From: Streptomyces inhibens
GTDB taxonomy: Bacteria > Actinomycetota > Actinomycetes > Streptomycetales > Streptomycetaceae
Assembly: GCF_003389455.1 (NCBI RefSeq)
Contig: NZ_QUAC01000242.1
Location: 12,065-52,250 of the forward strand
DNA length: 40,186 bases
Direction: 5' to 3'
Of the stretch, positions 24,624-31,541 are shown one piece after another. The notes beneath the pieces were generated by a model, which was not told where the DNA came from, did not search any database, and was given only the letters and a program-made list of their open reading frames with translations. The position numbers and the translations under genes were made by a program. Each line of letters starts with the position of its first letter. The stretch's first letter is position 1.

Positions 24624-26024
24624 ATGATGCTGCGGCAGGTCTTACCCGCGCAGCGTTCCGGCCCGGCCGGCCGCTCATCCGCGCCGGGTCCCGGTGCGTC
24701 GTCCTCCGCCTCTTCGGCCTCCGCGCCCTCCCGGCTGCTGACCTGGCTGGGTCGGCTGGGCGCACCGGCCGCCGCGTTCGCGGTGTTCCAGACGCTGCTG
24801 GGGATCCTGCCGCAGAATCTGGCGGGCGAGGCGGCGCGTTACTGCGTGGCGGCGACGGCCGGTGCCGGGGTCGGCGCCGTGGTGTGGCTGTCGGCGGCTC
24901 TGCTGCATGCTCGCGCGGCGGCCACGACCGCGGCGCGCGCGCCGTCGTCCGGCCCCGCGCCGTCGCCCGCCGGGTCGCTGCCCGAGCTGGTGGACGGCAC
25001 GTACGAGGCGCTGCGACGCGGCCTCTCGGTGATCGAGATCCCCGGGCGCGGGCCGCTCACGGGCTGGCCGCACTCCCTCGCGGAGAGCGATCCGCCGGTG
25101 CATCCGACCGCGTTCGGAACGGCGTACGGGCTGCATCTCCTGCTCGACATCGCGCCGTACGACGGCCGAATACGGGCCGGTGAGGTGGCCGAGACGCTGT
25201 GGCGGCTGCGGCTTCCCGGCGGCGGGTGGGCCGCCCGCTCGCAGGGCAGCGGGGCGCGCCCCGAAGTGACCGCGATCGTGCTGGGTGCGCTGGCGCGGGC
25301 GGGCGCCGACCCCCGGCTGCTGGATGCCGAAATACGCTCCTGCGAGGCGCTGTTGGACCCGGATCATGACGCACCGGGGCTGGCGAACACGTATGTGGTG
25401 ACGAATGTGCTGCGCGGGATGCTGCGGGCGGCGCCCGGCTCCACGGCGCTGGGCGGGCTGCGCGAGGTGCTGGTCAACGGCGCCACGGCCGACCCGGTGC
25501 GCGGCAATCACCGCTGCTGGGGCGCGGCGCTGGCCACCGGACACGGCAATCCGGCGCCGTCGGCGGTGCACACCGCGCGGGCGGTGGTGGCGCTGGACCG
25601 GGCCGCACAGGTCCTGGGCGAGGACGAGCGGCAGCGCGCGGTGCGCGAGGAGGGGCTGCGCTGGCTGCTGGCAGGCGCCTCGCCGCTGTCGGGCCGCGCG
25701 TCCGATCTGGACAACTGCCAGGAGGAGGTACGGCGGCCGGGCCAGGAGGATCCACTGCATCAGGAGCTGCTGTCGGTACGGCATTTCACTGCCGCGTGGG
25801 TGGCCCGGGCGCTGATGACGGACGGGGCGCGGCAGGTCGCGGCGCAAGGGGTGGGGCTGCCGGCGTGGGAGGCGCAGCTGACCGCTGCCGTGGCGCGGGT
25901 GCGCGGGATGCAGCGGGCCGGGGTGTGGCGGTGGGACGACGGGCCCATGGGCCACCCGGTGTGGATGGCGTATCAGGGTCTGTCGGTGCTGCGCCGGCAT
26001 GCGCTGATGGTCTACCGGCCGTGA
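24624..26024 (+). CDS. Membrane-anchored terpene-cyclase/prenyltransferase-like (alpha/alpha toroid) protein
   Basis: About 466 residues. A Ser/Pro-rich N-terminus is followed by two membrane segments at about residues 45-95 (LGAPAAAFAVFQTLLGIL; AATAGAGVGAVVWLSAALL). The C-terminal ~330 residues are all-helical with squalene-cyclase-like features: a QW-type motif LPGGGWAARSQGSGARPEVTA, repeated Ala/Leu helices, and a final WRWDDGPMGHPVWMAYQG. The DXDD of class II cyclases is not evident, so an enzymatic role is uncertain. The ATG has a strong GGAGGGAG site; a longer frame upstream is less likely. The cupin gene follows after 66 bases on the same strand. Confidence 0.65.
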   Translation: MMLRQVLPAQRSGPAGRSSAPGPGASSSASSASAPSRLLTWLGRLGAPAAAFAVFQTLLGILPQNLAGEAARYCVAATAGAGVGAVVWLSAALLHARAAATTAARAPSSGPAPSPAGSLPELVDGTYEALRRGLSVIEIPGRGPLTGWPHSLAESDPPVHPTAFGTAYGLHLLLDIAPYDGRIRAGEVAETLWRLRLPGGGWAARSQGSGARPEVTAIVLGALARAGADPRLLDAEIRSCEALLDPDHDAPGLANTYVVTNVLRGMLRAAPGSTALGGLREVLVNGATADPVRGNHRCWGAALATGHGNPAPSAVHTARAVVALDRAAQVLGEDERQRAVREEGLRWLLAGASPLSGRASDLDNCQEEVRRPGQEDPLHQELLSVRHFTAAWVARALMTDGARQVAAQGVGLPAWEAQLTAAVARVRGMQRAGVWRWDDGPMGHPVWMAYQGLSVLRRHALMVYRP

Positions 26025-26090
26025 GGCCGGCCGGATGCGGACGGTCGTGGCCCGGTGGTGGTCAGGGGCGTCGGTGAAGGGGAGGCAGAC

Positions 26091-26900
26091 ATGCAGGTCG
26101 AGGAAGCCCGGCGGCTGCTGGCCGAGCGGCTGGGCGGCGGGCCGCGGCCGCCGTCGCCCGAGTCGGCGCGTGCGGTGATCGCCCATCTGGCGCACCCCGG
26201 CACCCTCGGCCCGCTCGTGCGCCGATTATCCGCCGGCGACCTGGACCTCCCGGAGTGCACCCGGCTCTCGTACCGCCATGTGCTGGGCTTCGACAAGCTG
26301 TTGCTGCTGCCCGGCGCGCCCCGGTTCATGCTGCGGGTCCATTTCTGGCACGGCAGGACCGGCGCGGCCCCCGAGGACATCCACAATCACCGGTGCGTCA
26401 TCGCCTCGGCCGTGGTGCGCGGCCGCGTCCGGATGGAGTGCTACGAACCGGCCGCGGACGGCGTGCCCGCGGTCGCCTACCGGGAGACGATCGACGGCCC
26501 CGGCGGGACCTGGCGGCTGCGGCGGGTCGGGGACGCGCGGCTGCGGCTGGTGCGTACGGAGCGGTACGGGGCCGGGCGGAGCTACGGCCTGGACGCCCGT
26601 GCGCTGCACCGCGTGGTGAGCGAGGAGCCGACGGTGACACTGTTCCTGGAGACCGCCCCGCAGCGGTCGGTGACCGATGTCTATGTCAGAAACAGCAGCC
26701 TTGTCAGGGACAGCGGCCGTGTCAGGGACAGCGCCCCTGTCGGGGACGGCGACCCTGTCGGGGACGGCGGATACGGCGGCGGTGCGGGCGCCTTCAGGAG
26801 CGGTGGCGCCGAGCGTGCGGATCCGCTGCCCAAGACTCCACTGTCGCCGGCCGTCTATCTTGCCGAACTCGACGCTCTGGCACGCTCTTTGGGCTACTGA
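26091..26900 (+). CDS. Cupin-type protein with a TTA codon and hexapeptide repeats
   Basis: A 269-residue protein with a cupin-like core. EDIHNHRCVIASAVVRGRVRM supplies an HxH pair, and the DARALHRVVS segment near residue 177 supplies the later histidine, as in metal-binding cupins and thiol dioxygenases. The start is an ATG with GGAGG at six bases. Codon 46 (26226-26228) is TTA, so translation should depend on the rare leucyl tRNA (bldA) and be favoured late in development. Residues about 198-227 are five imperfect copies of a V-R/G-D-S/G hexapeptide. It follows the terpene-cyclase-like gene in the same direction. Substrate unknown. Confidence 0.65.
   Translation: MQVEEARRLLAERLGGGPRPPSPESARAVIAHLAHPGTLGPLVRRLSAGDLDLPECTRLSYRHVLGFDKLLLLPGAPRFMLRVHFWHGRTGAAPEDIHNHRCVIASAVVRGRVRMECYEPAADGVPAVAYRETIDGPGGTWRLRRVGDARLRLVRTERYGAGRSYGLDARALHRVVSEEPTVTLFLETAPQRSVTDVYVRNSSLVRDSGRVRDSAPVGDGDPVGDGGYGGGAGAFRSGGAERADPLPKTPLSPAVYLAELDALARSLGY
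26682..26771 (+). repeat. Five tandem 18-base repeats in the cupin gene
   Basis: Units related to GTCAGGGACAGCG encode YVRNSS, LVRDSG, RVRDSA, PVGDGD and PVGDGG in succession. The units keep the frame and sit between the cupin core and the C-terminal helix. Such an array is prone to length variation between strains. Confidence 0.8.
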
Positions 26901-27378
26901 ACGGAGCCGGCGCGAAGTGTCCGTAGCGGGCCGTCATGGCGCGCAGACCGACCGCGTCCAGCCGCCCGCCGAGCGCCTGGCGGATCACCTCCAGGTTGTA
27001 GGCGTCCACGCCGGCCTCGGCCAGTTCGGCCGGCCGCGCCCAGCGGTGCGCCTGGTCCGGGCTGGGCAGCACGACATCCAGCGTCAGCGGTCTGACGATG
27101 AAGTTCTCCTGATGGTTGTGGACGCGCCGGCCCTGATAGTCGCTCAGGAATCCGGTCGATCCGGTGTGCGCGACGATGGCGCCGAGAAGGCCGGTCTCCT
27201 CCTTCAGCTCCCGCAGGGCGCCACTCTCGGCGGACTCCCCACGGTCCAGCTTTCCGCACGGCACGCCCCACGCGCCGGGCAGAAAGCGCTCGCGGTAGCT
27301 ACGGCGCACGATCAGCACGCGGCCGGCGTGCACCACCACCGCCGCGGCCAGACAGGTATGGGCTGCGGGCTGATTCAT
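26794..27378 (-). CDS. NUDIX hydrolase
   Basis: A 194-residue NUDIX protein. The NUDIX box GKLDRGESAESGALRELKEETGLL (residues about 43-66) matches the GX5EX7REUXEEXGU consensus with all acidic residues, so it should be catalytically competent on a nucleoside-diphosphate-type or other diphosphate. The preceding LIVRRSYRERFLPGAWGVP strand is typical. The ATG start has only a weak GAGATG site. Its last ~36 codons overlap the 3' end of the convergent cupin gene. The 107-base overlap is long, so the true protein may end in a tail that is merely the shadow of the cupin gene. Substrate not predictable. Confidence 0.82.
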   Translation of the reverse strand: MNQPAAHTCLAAAVVVHAGRVLIVRRSYRERFLPGAWGVPCGKLDRGESAESGALRELKEETGLLGAIVAHTGSTGFLSDYQGRRVHNHQENFIVRPLTLDVVLPSPDQAHRWARPAELAEAGVDAYNLEVIRQALGGRLDAVGLRAMTARYGHFAPAPFSSPKSVPERRVRQDRRPATVESWAADPHARRHRS

Positions 27379-27605
27379 CGGACATCTCGCAATCCGAAGG
27401 GACGGGCGCCAGGCCCGTGGCGGACGTCCACCGTACCGGCGAAGACTCCGCGACGGACCGGTTGCGGTGGTGCGCGATGGGGTGAAGTGGCGTGCGGCGG
27501 GCTTGTACTGGGCGCGCGCGGTGTTCGGCCCTGCTGCTTCCTGTTGCCTTGTGTTCGGAGCTGTCGACCGAACGCACGCCGTGTGAGCCGCGAGGCGGCC
27601 CGCGC

Positions 27606-27797
27606 CCGCCTCATCCGTACGAGCTGAAGCCGCGGGCGGTGACGCAACTGGGTGTCAGCCACCGGCAGACGGGGGTGGGCGACAACGACTCGTGGGGCAC
27701 CCCGCCGCTGGAGAAGTATCTGCTGCATGCGAACCGGACGTACCGCTACGGCTATCGGCTGGCGCGCCCGCGCAGGGGTGGCGGGCGGCGAGGGTAA
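27606..27797 (+). pseudogene. Remnant of the C-terminus of a beta-galactosidase (GH2, LacZ type)
   Basis: The translated end of this frame reads HPYELKPRAVTQLGVSHRQT, then GVGDNDSWGTPPLEKYLL and YRYGYRL. This matches the very end of LacZ-type beta-galactosidase small-chain domains (HPYEL, RQ.GVGGDDSWG.P.H.EY, Y.Y.....). Only about 60 of roughly 1000 residues remain. Upstream of it no galactosidase sequence is recognisable and there is no plausible start. The 552-base gap between the NUDIX and SGNH genes therefore holds a decayed gene rather than an active one. Confidence 0.7.
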
Positions 27798-27930
27798 CCC
27801 TGGTATGCGTAGGCATCCGATGCGTACGAAGCCCAGAGGTCTGGGTAGCCCTCGCGCCCGCCGGAAGACTCTCCGTCATCAGCACCACGCGGATGCACCA
27901 CCCCGCAGATGACCGAGAGGCAGCGCCATC

Positions 27931-29103
27931 ATGAACAGCAACTCCCTTATTTGGAACGCCGGTTGGACCGCAGCCGTGCAGCGCCCCAGCGAGGGCTTCC
28001 ACAAGAACTGGGCGCTGGAGGGCTTCGCGGACCAGACCGTGCGCCAGGTCGTCAGGGTCACCGGCTCCGGCACCTCGGCCCGGATCAAGCTCTCCAACCG
28101 GTACGGGACCGCCCCGCTGGAGGTGGCGGGCGCCACCCTCGCCCGTACGGACAAGGGCGCGGCCGTGCGGGGCGGCACGGTCCGCCCGCTCACCTTCGAC
28201 GGTGCCACGTCCGTCCGGATCCCGGCGGGCGGCGAGATCCACAGCGACGCCACCGAGCTGAGCGTGGCACTGTTCGACTCCCTGACGGTCTCGCTGTACT
28301 TCGCACGGCCGACCGGCCCCGCGTCCTTCCACGCCCAGGCCTACGCCACCACCTACCGCGCCGCGGGCGACCAGCTCGCGGCAGCGGACCCGGCCGTGTT
28401 CGGCGAGACGACGGTTTCCTGGTACTACCTCGCCGCCGTCGAGCTGGCGGACGGCGGCCCGGCCCGGCACGACACCGTGCTGACCTTCGGCGACTCCCTC
28501 ACCGACGGATTCGCCTCGACCATCGACGGCAACCAGCGCTATCCGGACGCACTGGCCGAGCGACTGGCCGCCGAGGGCACCCCGCGCCCCGTGCTCAACC
28601 AGGGCATCGGCGGGAATCTGCTGCTCAGCGACTCGGCGTGGTTCGGCGACCGGGCCGTTGACCGCTTCCGGCGCGATGTGCTCGACCAGCCGGGCGCCCG
28701 CTCCGTGGTCGTCCTGGTGGGCCTCAACGACATAGGCTTCAGCGAGATCGACCTGCCGACGTACAAGCCGAACCCGGATCGCTCTGTCGGTGAACTCATC
28801 GCCGGATACCGGAAGTTGATCGGCATGGCGCATGACGCGGAGGTTCGGATCACCGGTGCGACGATCATGCCGTTCAAGGGGTCGGAGTACCACACCCCGG
28901 CCGCCGAGGCGAAGCGCCGGGAGGTGAACGCCTGGATACGGACCTCGGGCGAATTCGACGCGGTCGCCGACTTCGCCGCGGCACTGGCCGATCCCTCCGA
29001 CCCGGACGCGCTGGCACCCGCCTACGACAGCGGCGACCACAAGCACCCCACCGACGAGGGCTATCGCGCAATGGCCGCCGCCATCGACCTCACCGCGCTC
29101 TGA
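27931..29103 (+). CDS. SGNH/GDSL-family esterase
   Basis: A 390-residue GDSL hydrolase. Block I is LTFGDSLTDGF (catalytic Ser near residue 190), block II Gly is in NQGIGGNLLL, block III is GLNDIG, and block V is GDHKHPTDEGYRAM with the catalytic Asp and His. Residues 1-180 form an N-terminal beta-rich domain (LSNRYGTAPLEVAGATLA) seen in the lysophospholipase-like GDSL group of actinomycetes that act on esters of sugars or lipids. No signal peptide is visible, which is unusual because many relatives are secreted. Start is an ATG after GAGAGG. A strong terminator follows the stop. Confidence 0.87.
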   Translation: MNSNSLIWNAGWTAAVQRPSEGFHKNWALEGFADQTVRQVVRVTGSGTSARIKLSNRYGTAPLEVAGATLARTDKGAAVRGGTVRPLTFDGATSVRIPAGGEIHSDATELSVALFDSLTVSLYFARPTGPASFHAQAYATTYRAAGDQLAAADPAVFGETTVSWYYLAAVELADGGPARHDTVLTFGDSLTDGFASTIDGNQRYPDALAERLAAEGTPRPVLNQGIGGNLLLSDSAWFGDRAVDRFRRDVLDQPGARSVVVLVGLNDIGFSEIDLPTYKPNPDRSVGELIAGYRKLIGMAHDAEVRITGATIMPFKGSEYHTPAAEAKRREVNAWIRTSGEFDAVADFAAALADPSDPDALAPAYDSGDHKHPTDEGYRAMAAAIDLTAL

Positions 29104-29133
29104 TCACCGCGGGCGCTGGGCCTGACGCGTGGC

Positions 29134-29163
29134 GGCCCCCTCCTGGGAATCCGGGAGGGGGCC
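29134..29163 (+). terminator. Bidirectional terminator after the SGNH gene
   Basis: GGCCCCCTCC (29134-29143) pairs with GGAGGGGGCC (29154-29163), followed by TTCTG. It sits between the SGNH gene and the convergent DUF397 gene and can serve both. Confidence 0.85.
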
Positions 29164-29185
29164 TTCTGCGTTCCGACGCACGTGC

Positions 29186-29395
29186 TCAGACGGGGAATTC
29201 GCCTGCCTGTAGACCGGTGACGAACGCCGACCACGCGGACGGCTCGAACATCAGGGCCGGCCCTTCGGGGTCCTTGCTGTCCCGAACGGGAACGGTGCCG
29301 TGGGCGCATGCATGCGCCGGGGACCACTCCACACAGTTGCCACCGTCTTGGCTGCTGTAGCTGGACTTGACCCAGGGATGGGGCTGGGGGGTCAC
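29186..29395 (-). CDS. DUF397-domain protein
   Basis: A 69-residue DUF397 protein: WVKSSYSSQDGGNCVEWSP near the N-terminus, then VPVRDSKDPEGPALMF and SAWSAFVTGLQAGEF. These small proteins are abundant in Streptomyces and typically pair with a DUF5753 XRE regulator, whose activity they are thought to modulate (as in the BldB/AbaA-like and WhiJ systems). Here it follows the regulator with a four-base ATGA overlap, so the two are co-translated. Confidence 0.93.
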   Translation of the reverse strand: MTPQPHPWVKSSYSSQDGGNCVEWSPAHACAHGTVPVRDSKDPEGPALMFEPSAWSAFVTGLQAGEFPV

Positions 29396-30234
29396 GATGC
29401 CTCCATAAGCTTTCGGATCATGCGAGCGGACGCGTCACGCGAGAGAGCTGGAGTGGTGAGTACATCGTAAGACCGGGAGAGGTTGCGCACCGCCGACGGT
29501 TCATCGATGATCGCGCCCGACCTGATGCCTTCCGTGTAGATCACGGGGGGTCCGTCCGGGGTGGTCAGAATCGACATAGATCCATCCATCAGTCCGTGAG
29601 TCCCTGCGGAGAGCGGGAGCACTTGCAACACGGTGGTGGGCTGGGTGCTGTGGGTGAGCAGCGCGGACAGCTGTTCCCGCATGACCTCCGGGCCTCCGAC
29701 CGTCCGTCGGATCACTGACTCACAGATGATGACGGAGAAGTCCGGCGGAGAGCTTCCCTTGAGCACGTCCTGGCGGGCCAGTCGGTGTTGAACCTTCTTC
29801 GCCAGCTCCTCATCACTGGCCCGCGGATCGCCCTCCCGGAAGAGTGAATGGGCGTAGCCGGCCGTCTGAAGGAGTCCAGGCACAACAGTCGGCGACCATT
29901 CGGCGATAGCTATGGCCCGGAGCTCCAGCTTCATCCGCCGGCGGGAGTGCACCGGGAACGATTGAGCGGTGATCTCCTCGTAAAGCCGCTTGAACAATCC
30001 GTCTGTCGAAAAGACTTCGTCCAACAAGGGCGGAAGGTCCGCAGGGATCGGTCCCGCGCACGTCTCCACACGGCTGATGGCGCTCTTTGACCTGCGGGTC
30101 ATCTTCGCCAGTTGGGTCTGGCTCAGGGGCCCTTGCGGGTGCAGCTCCCGGCCGCTCCGGCACTCTTCGGCGAACTGCTTGCGTGGGTCGTCCGCGCCCT
30201 GCGCGCCCCCTGTTGCACCCCCGGTAAGGTCCAT
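29392..30234 (-). CDS. XRE-family regulator with DUF5753 domain
   Basis: A 280-residue DNA-binding protein. The helix-turn-helix is at about residues 36-60 (LSQTQLAKMTRRSKSAISRVE). The DUF5753 domain begins with IAEWSPTVVPGLLQTAGYA and includes RQDVL and the VLPLSAGTHGLMDGSM strand. Such WhiJ-like regulators pair with DUF397 proteins and usually control adjacent genes linked to development or antibiotics. It diverges from the small-gene and peptide/methyltransferase run, with a perfect palindrome in the shared promoter region. The ATG start has GGGGGAG unusually close. Confidence 0.92.
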   Translation of the reverse strand: MDLTGGATGGAQGADDPRKQFAEECRSGRELHPQGPLSQTQLAKMTRRSKSAISRVETCAGPIPADLPPLLDEVFSTDGLFKRLYEEITAQSFPVHSRRRMKLELRAIAIAEWSPTVVPGLLQTAGYAHSLFREGDPRASDEELAKKVQHRLARQDVLKGSSPPDFSVIICESVIRRTVGGPEVMREQLSALLTHSTQPTTVLQVLPLSAGTHGLMDGSMSILTTPDGPPVIYTEGIRSGAIIDEPSAVRNLSRSYDVLTTPALSRDASARMIRKLMEAS

Positions 30235-30279
30235 AACTCCCCCTGCCCATTGACCTGGTCACCTGCGGTCGTGGCGTCG

Positions 30280-30308
30280 TTTACGCCGGTCAACGGCGTG
30301 CGTATATG
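30280..30308 (+). promoter_or_regulatory. Candidate promoter of the small-gene/peptide operon
   Basis: TTTACG, 17 bases, TATATG, giving a start near 30315, about 95 bases before the first small gene. The palindrome just downstream of the predicted start fits control by the divergent XRE regulator. Confidence 0.45.
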
Positions 30309-30318
30309 CCGGACTGAC

Positions 30319-30339
30319 CAACGCCCAGGTTGGGCGTTG
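30319..30339. promoter_or_regulatory. Candidate operator: perfect 9-base inverted repeat
   Basis: CAACGCCCA (30319-30327) and TGGGCGTTG (30331-30339) flank a three-base centre. The 21-base palindrome lies between the divergent XRE gene and the small-gene run, at the predicted transcription start. An 11-base palindrome, TGACCTGGTCA (30251-30261), is closer to the XRE gene. Confidence 0.5.
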
Positions 30340-30410
30340 AATCTCTCCTCACAGTACCGATTTCTGCCCCACTCTTGTCACCAACCAGCCGCACACAGTG
30401 AGGGGTTCGG

Positions 30411-30632
30411 ATGACTGAGCACTGCGCTCCGGCGTCCACCGACGACGTGGCGGAGCTGGGAGTAGCCATAGCTGAAGGCGACTCCGGGCAGCCGGTGCCT
30501 GACACCGTGACGTTCGCTCCGTGGATTCCGCTTCCTGCCGGTATCCCACGGGGCCCGTACACCCGGCCGACGCGTGAACTCCTGGAACGGCATGTTGCCG
30601 GACGGAGGCGGGTGCGCGATGAGTGGGAGTGA
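30411..30632 (+). CDS. Small protein of unknown function (73 aa)
   Basis: A 73-residue protein with an acidic N-terminal half (TDDVAELGVAIAEGDSG) and a Pro-rich, then basic C-terminal half (PWIPLPAGIPRGPY; RELLERHVAGRRRVRDEWE). No cysteine cluster, membrane segment or known motif. The ATG follows GAGGGG. Its end overlaps the next gene by 14 bases. It is the first of four coupled small genes diverging from the XRE regulator. Function unknown. Confidence 0.65.
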   Translation: MTEHCAPASTDDVAELGVAIAEGDSGQPVPDTVTFAPWIPLPAGIPRGPYTRPTRELLERHVAGRRRVRDEWE

Positions 30633-30819
30633 GAACGCCCCGGGAGGCCGTGCGTTGGCCGGACGGGAGCTGGAGCCCGTCGCCGTTCCTGGGTGCGACG
30701 TGTGCCAGTCCTGCGACCGGGAGAGGGAGCCGGCCCGCCGGAACGGACGCCCGCTGACCGTCCGGAGCTGTAACGCCGTGATCGCGGGCCATCCGCACGG
30801 AAGGGAGTTTCAGACATGA
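30619..30819 (+). CDS. Small CxxC protein of unknown function (66 aa)
   Basis: A 66-residue protein with a CDVCQSC cluster near residue 26 and a further Cys near residue 55, suggesting a small metal-binding or redox site. Start is an ATG overlapping the previous gene; the stop overlaps the next start (ATGA). I recognise no family. The coupling on both sides supports that it is real. Confidence 0.6.
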   Translation: MSGSENAPGGRALAGRELEPVAVPGCDVCQSCDREREPARRNGRPLTVRSCNAVIAGHPHGREFQT

Positions 30820-31073
30820 CCACGACGGAGACGCAACCCGCGTACTTCACGTCACCCAAAGAGATCACGATGGGGACCGTCGTCTTTGACCGGGATGCCG
30901 ACATGGTGGCCGTGGTGCGAGAAGTGAAGGGCCTGATGGTGGATCTGGAGCGGCCCACGGGCCTTATCTGGGGCGTGGCATACGGGCGCCTGAGGCCCGG
31001 CACGGCACGCGAGGAACGACAGCTCCACGCCCTGGCGAAGCTTCAGCGGGCCCGTCTCAGGGGCATGGCGTGA
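30816..31073 (+). CDS. Small protein of unknown function (85 aa)
   Basis: An 85-residue protein. The first part is beta-rich (MGTVVFDRDADMVAVVREVKG LMVDLERPTGLIWGVAYG), and a basic C-terminal helix follows (REERQLHALAKLQRARLRG). It resembles small cytoplasmic proteins that accompany XRE/DUF397 loci in Streptomyces, but no function is known to me. Overlaps both neighbours by four bases. Confidence 0.68.
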   Translation: MTTTETQPAYFTSPKEITMGTVVFDRDADMVAVVREVKGLMVDLERPTGLIWGVAYGRLRPGTAREERQLHALAKLQRARLRGMA

Positions 31074-31261
31074 GCTGCACCAAGTGCGTAGAGCTGCAAC
31101 GCGTTTTGGAGGCGGCCGAAAAGGCCGGCGACCTGACCAAAGCAGTTGACTGCCGTGTGTTGCTCCGGCGTCACCCGCAGCATGACGGGGAGCCCGTGGA
31201 AATGGCAGACCCGTTGGACCGGATGCGGGAGCGCATTCACGGCAAGCCGGCGACCGGCTAG
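31070..31261 (+). CDS. Small CxxC protein of unknown function (63 aa)
   Basis: A 63-residue protein starting at a GTG that overlaps the previous stop. It begins with MSCTKCVELQ (CxxC) and continues as a charged helix (VLEAAEKAGDLTKAVDCRVLLRRH). A third Cys at about residue 28 could complete a metal site. It is the last of four coupled small genes; after it comes a 154-base gap with a strong hairpin, then the Asp-Gly peptide gene. Confidence 0.65.
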   Translation: MSCTKCVELQRVLEAAEKAGDLTKAVDCRVLLRRHPQHDGEPVEMADPLDRMRERIHGKPATG

Positions 31262-31345
31262 CCCCCTGGATTCCGTCCCCTTGCCGGATGTCCATTCCGG
31301 CGTCCCCCGCGTGCTGAGTGATCCCGGCAGGGGGGCGGGTAGGAC

Positions 31346-31384
31346 CCCGGCCGGCTGTCTCACGGACAGCGGCAGCCGGCCGGG
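31346..31384 (+). terminator. Hairpin between the small-gene run and the peptide gene
   Basis: CCCGGCCGGCTG (31346-31357) pairs perfectly with CAGCCGGCCGGG (31373-31384); inside the loop GTC and GAC can also pair. No U-tract follows. It may end the upstream operon or limit read-through into the peptide/methyltransferase genes, whose ribosome binding site starts about 22 bases later. Confidence 0.55.
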
Positions 31385-31415
31385 TCAACCATCAGTGAGA
31401 GCACCTGGAGGAACA

Positions 31416-31538
31416 GTGATCGCAGTCCTTTCGAACGACGGTGGCGACAAGCTCCCGGGGGAGCCCTACCCCGGCCCACATCAGCCTCCGTCCCCTGACG
31501 GTGGCCCGGGTCGGCCGAACCCGCCCAAGGCTGCCTGA
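31416..31538 (+). CDS. Putative RiPP precursor peptide (40 aa, two Asp-Gly-Gly motifs)
   Basis: A 40-codon frame with GTG start and a GGAGG site four bases upstream, ending three bases before the methyltransferase start. The peptide is Pro/Gly-rich and Cys-free: a short N-terminal MIAVLSNDGGDKLPGE, then a PYPGPHQPPSPDGGPGRPNP region. Asp occurs as SNDGG and SPDGG; Asp-Gly is the context most prone to aspartimide formation. Position, size and composition fit the substrate of the adjacent isoaspartate-methyltransferase homologue, as in imiditide RiPPs. Third-position GC is somewhat lower than in large genes, which is common for peptide genes. Being a precursor is inference. Confidence 0.5.
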   Translation: MIAVLSNDGGDKLPGEPYPGPHQPPSPDGGPGRPNPPKAA

Positions 31539-31541
31539 CCA

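Noticed and set aside
27492..27605. N-terminal part of the frame containing the galactosidase tail
   Set aside because: No similarity to galactosidase and no ribosome binding site; probably chance reading frame joined to the pseudogene remnant.
31146..31415. Longer in-frame extension upstream of the 40-residue peptide
   Set aside because: It runs through a preceding gene in another frame and through the hairpin; the GTG with the GGAGG site is a better start.
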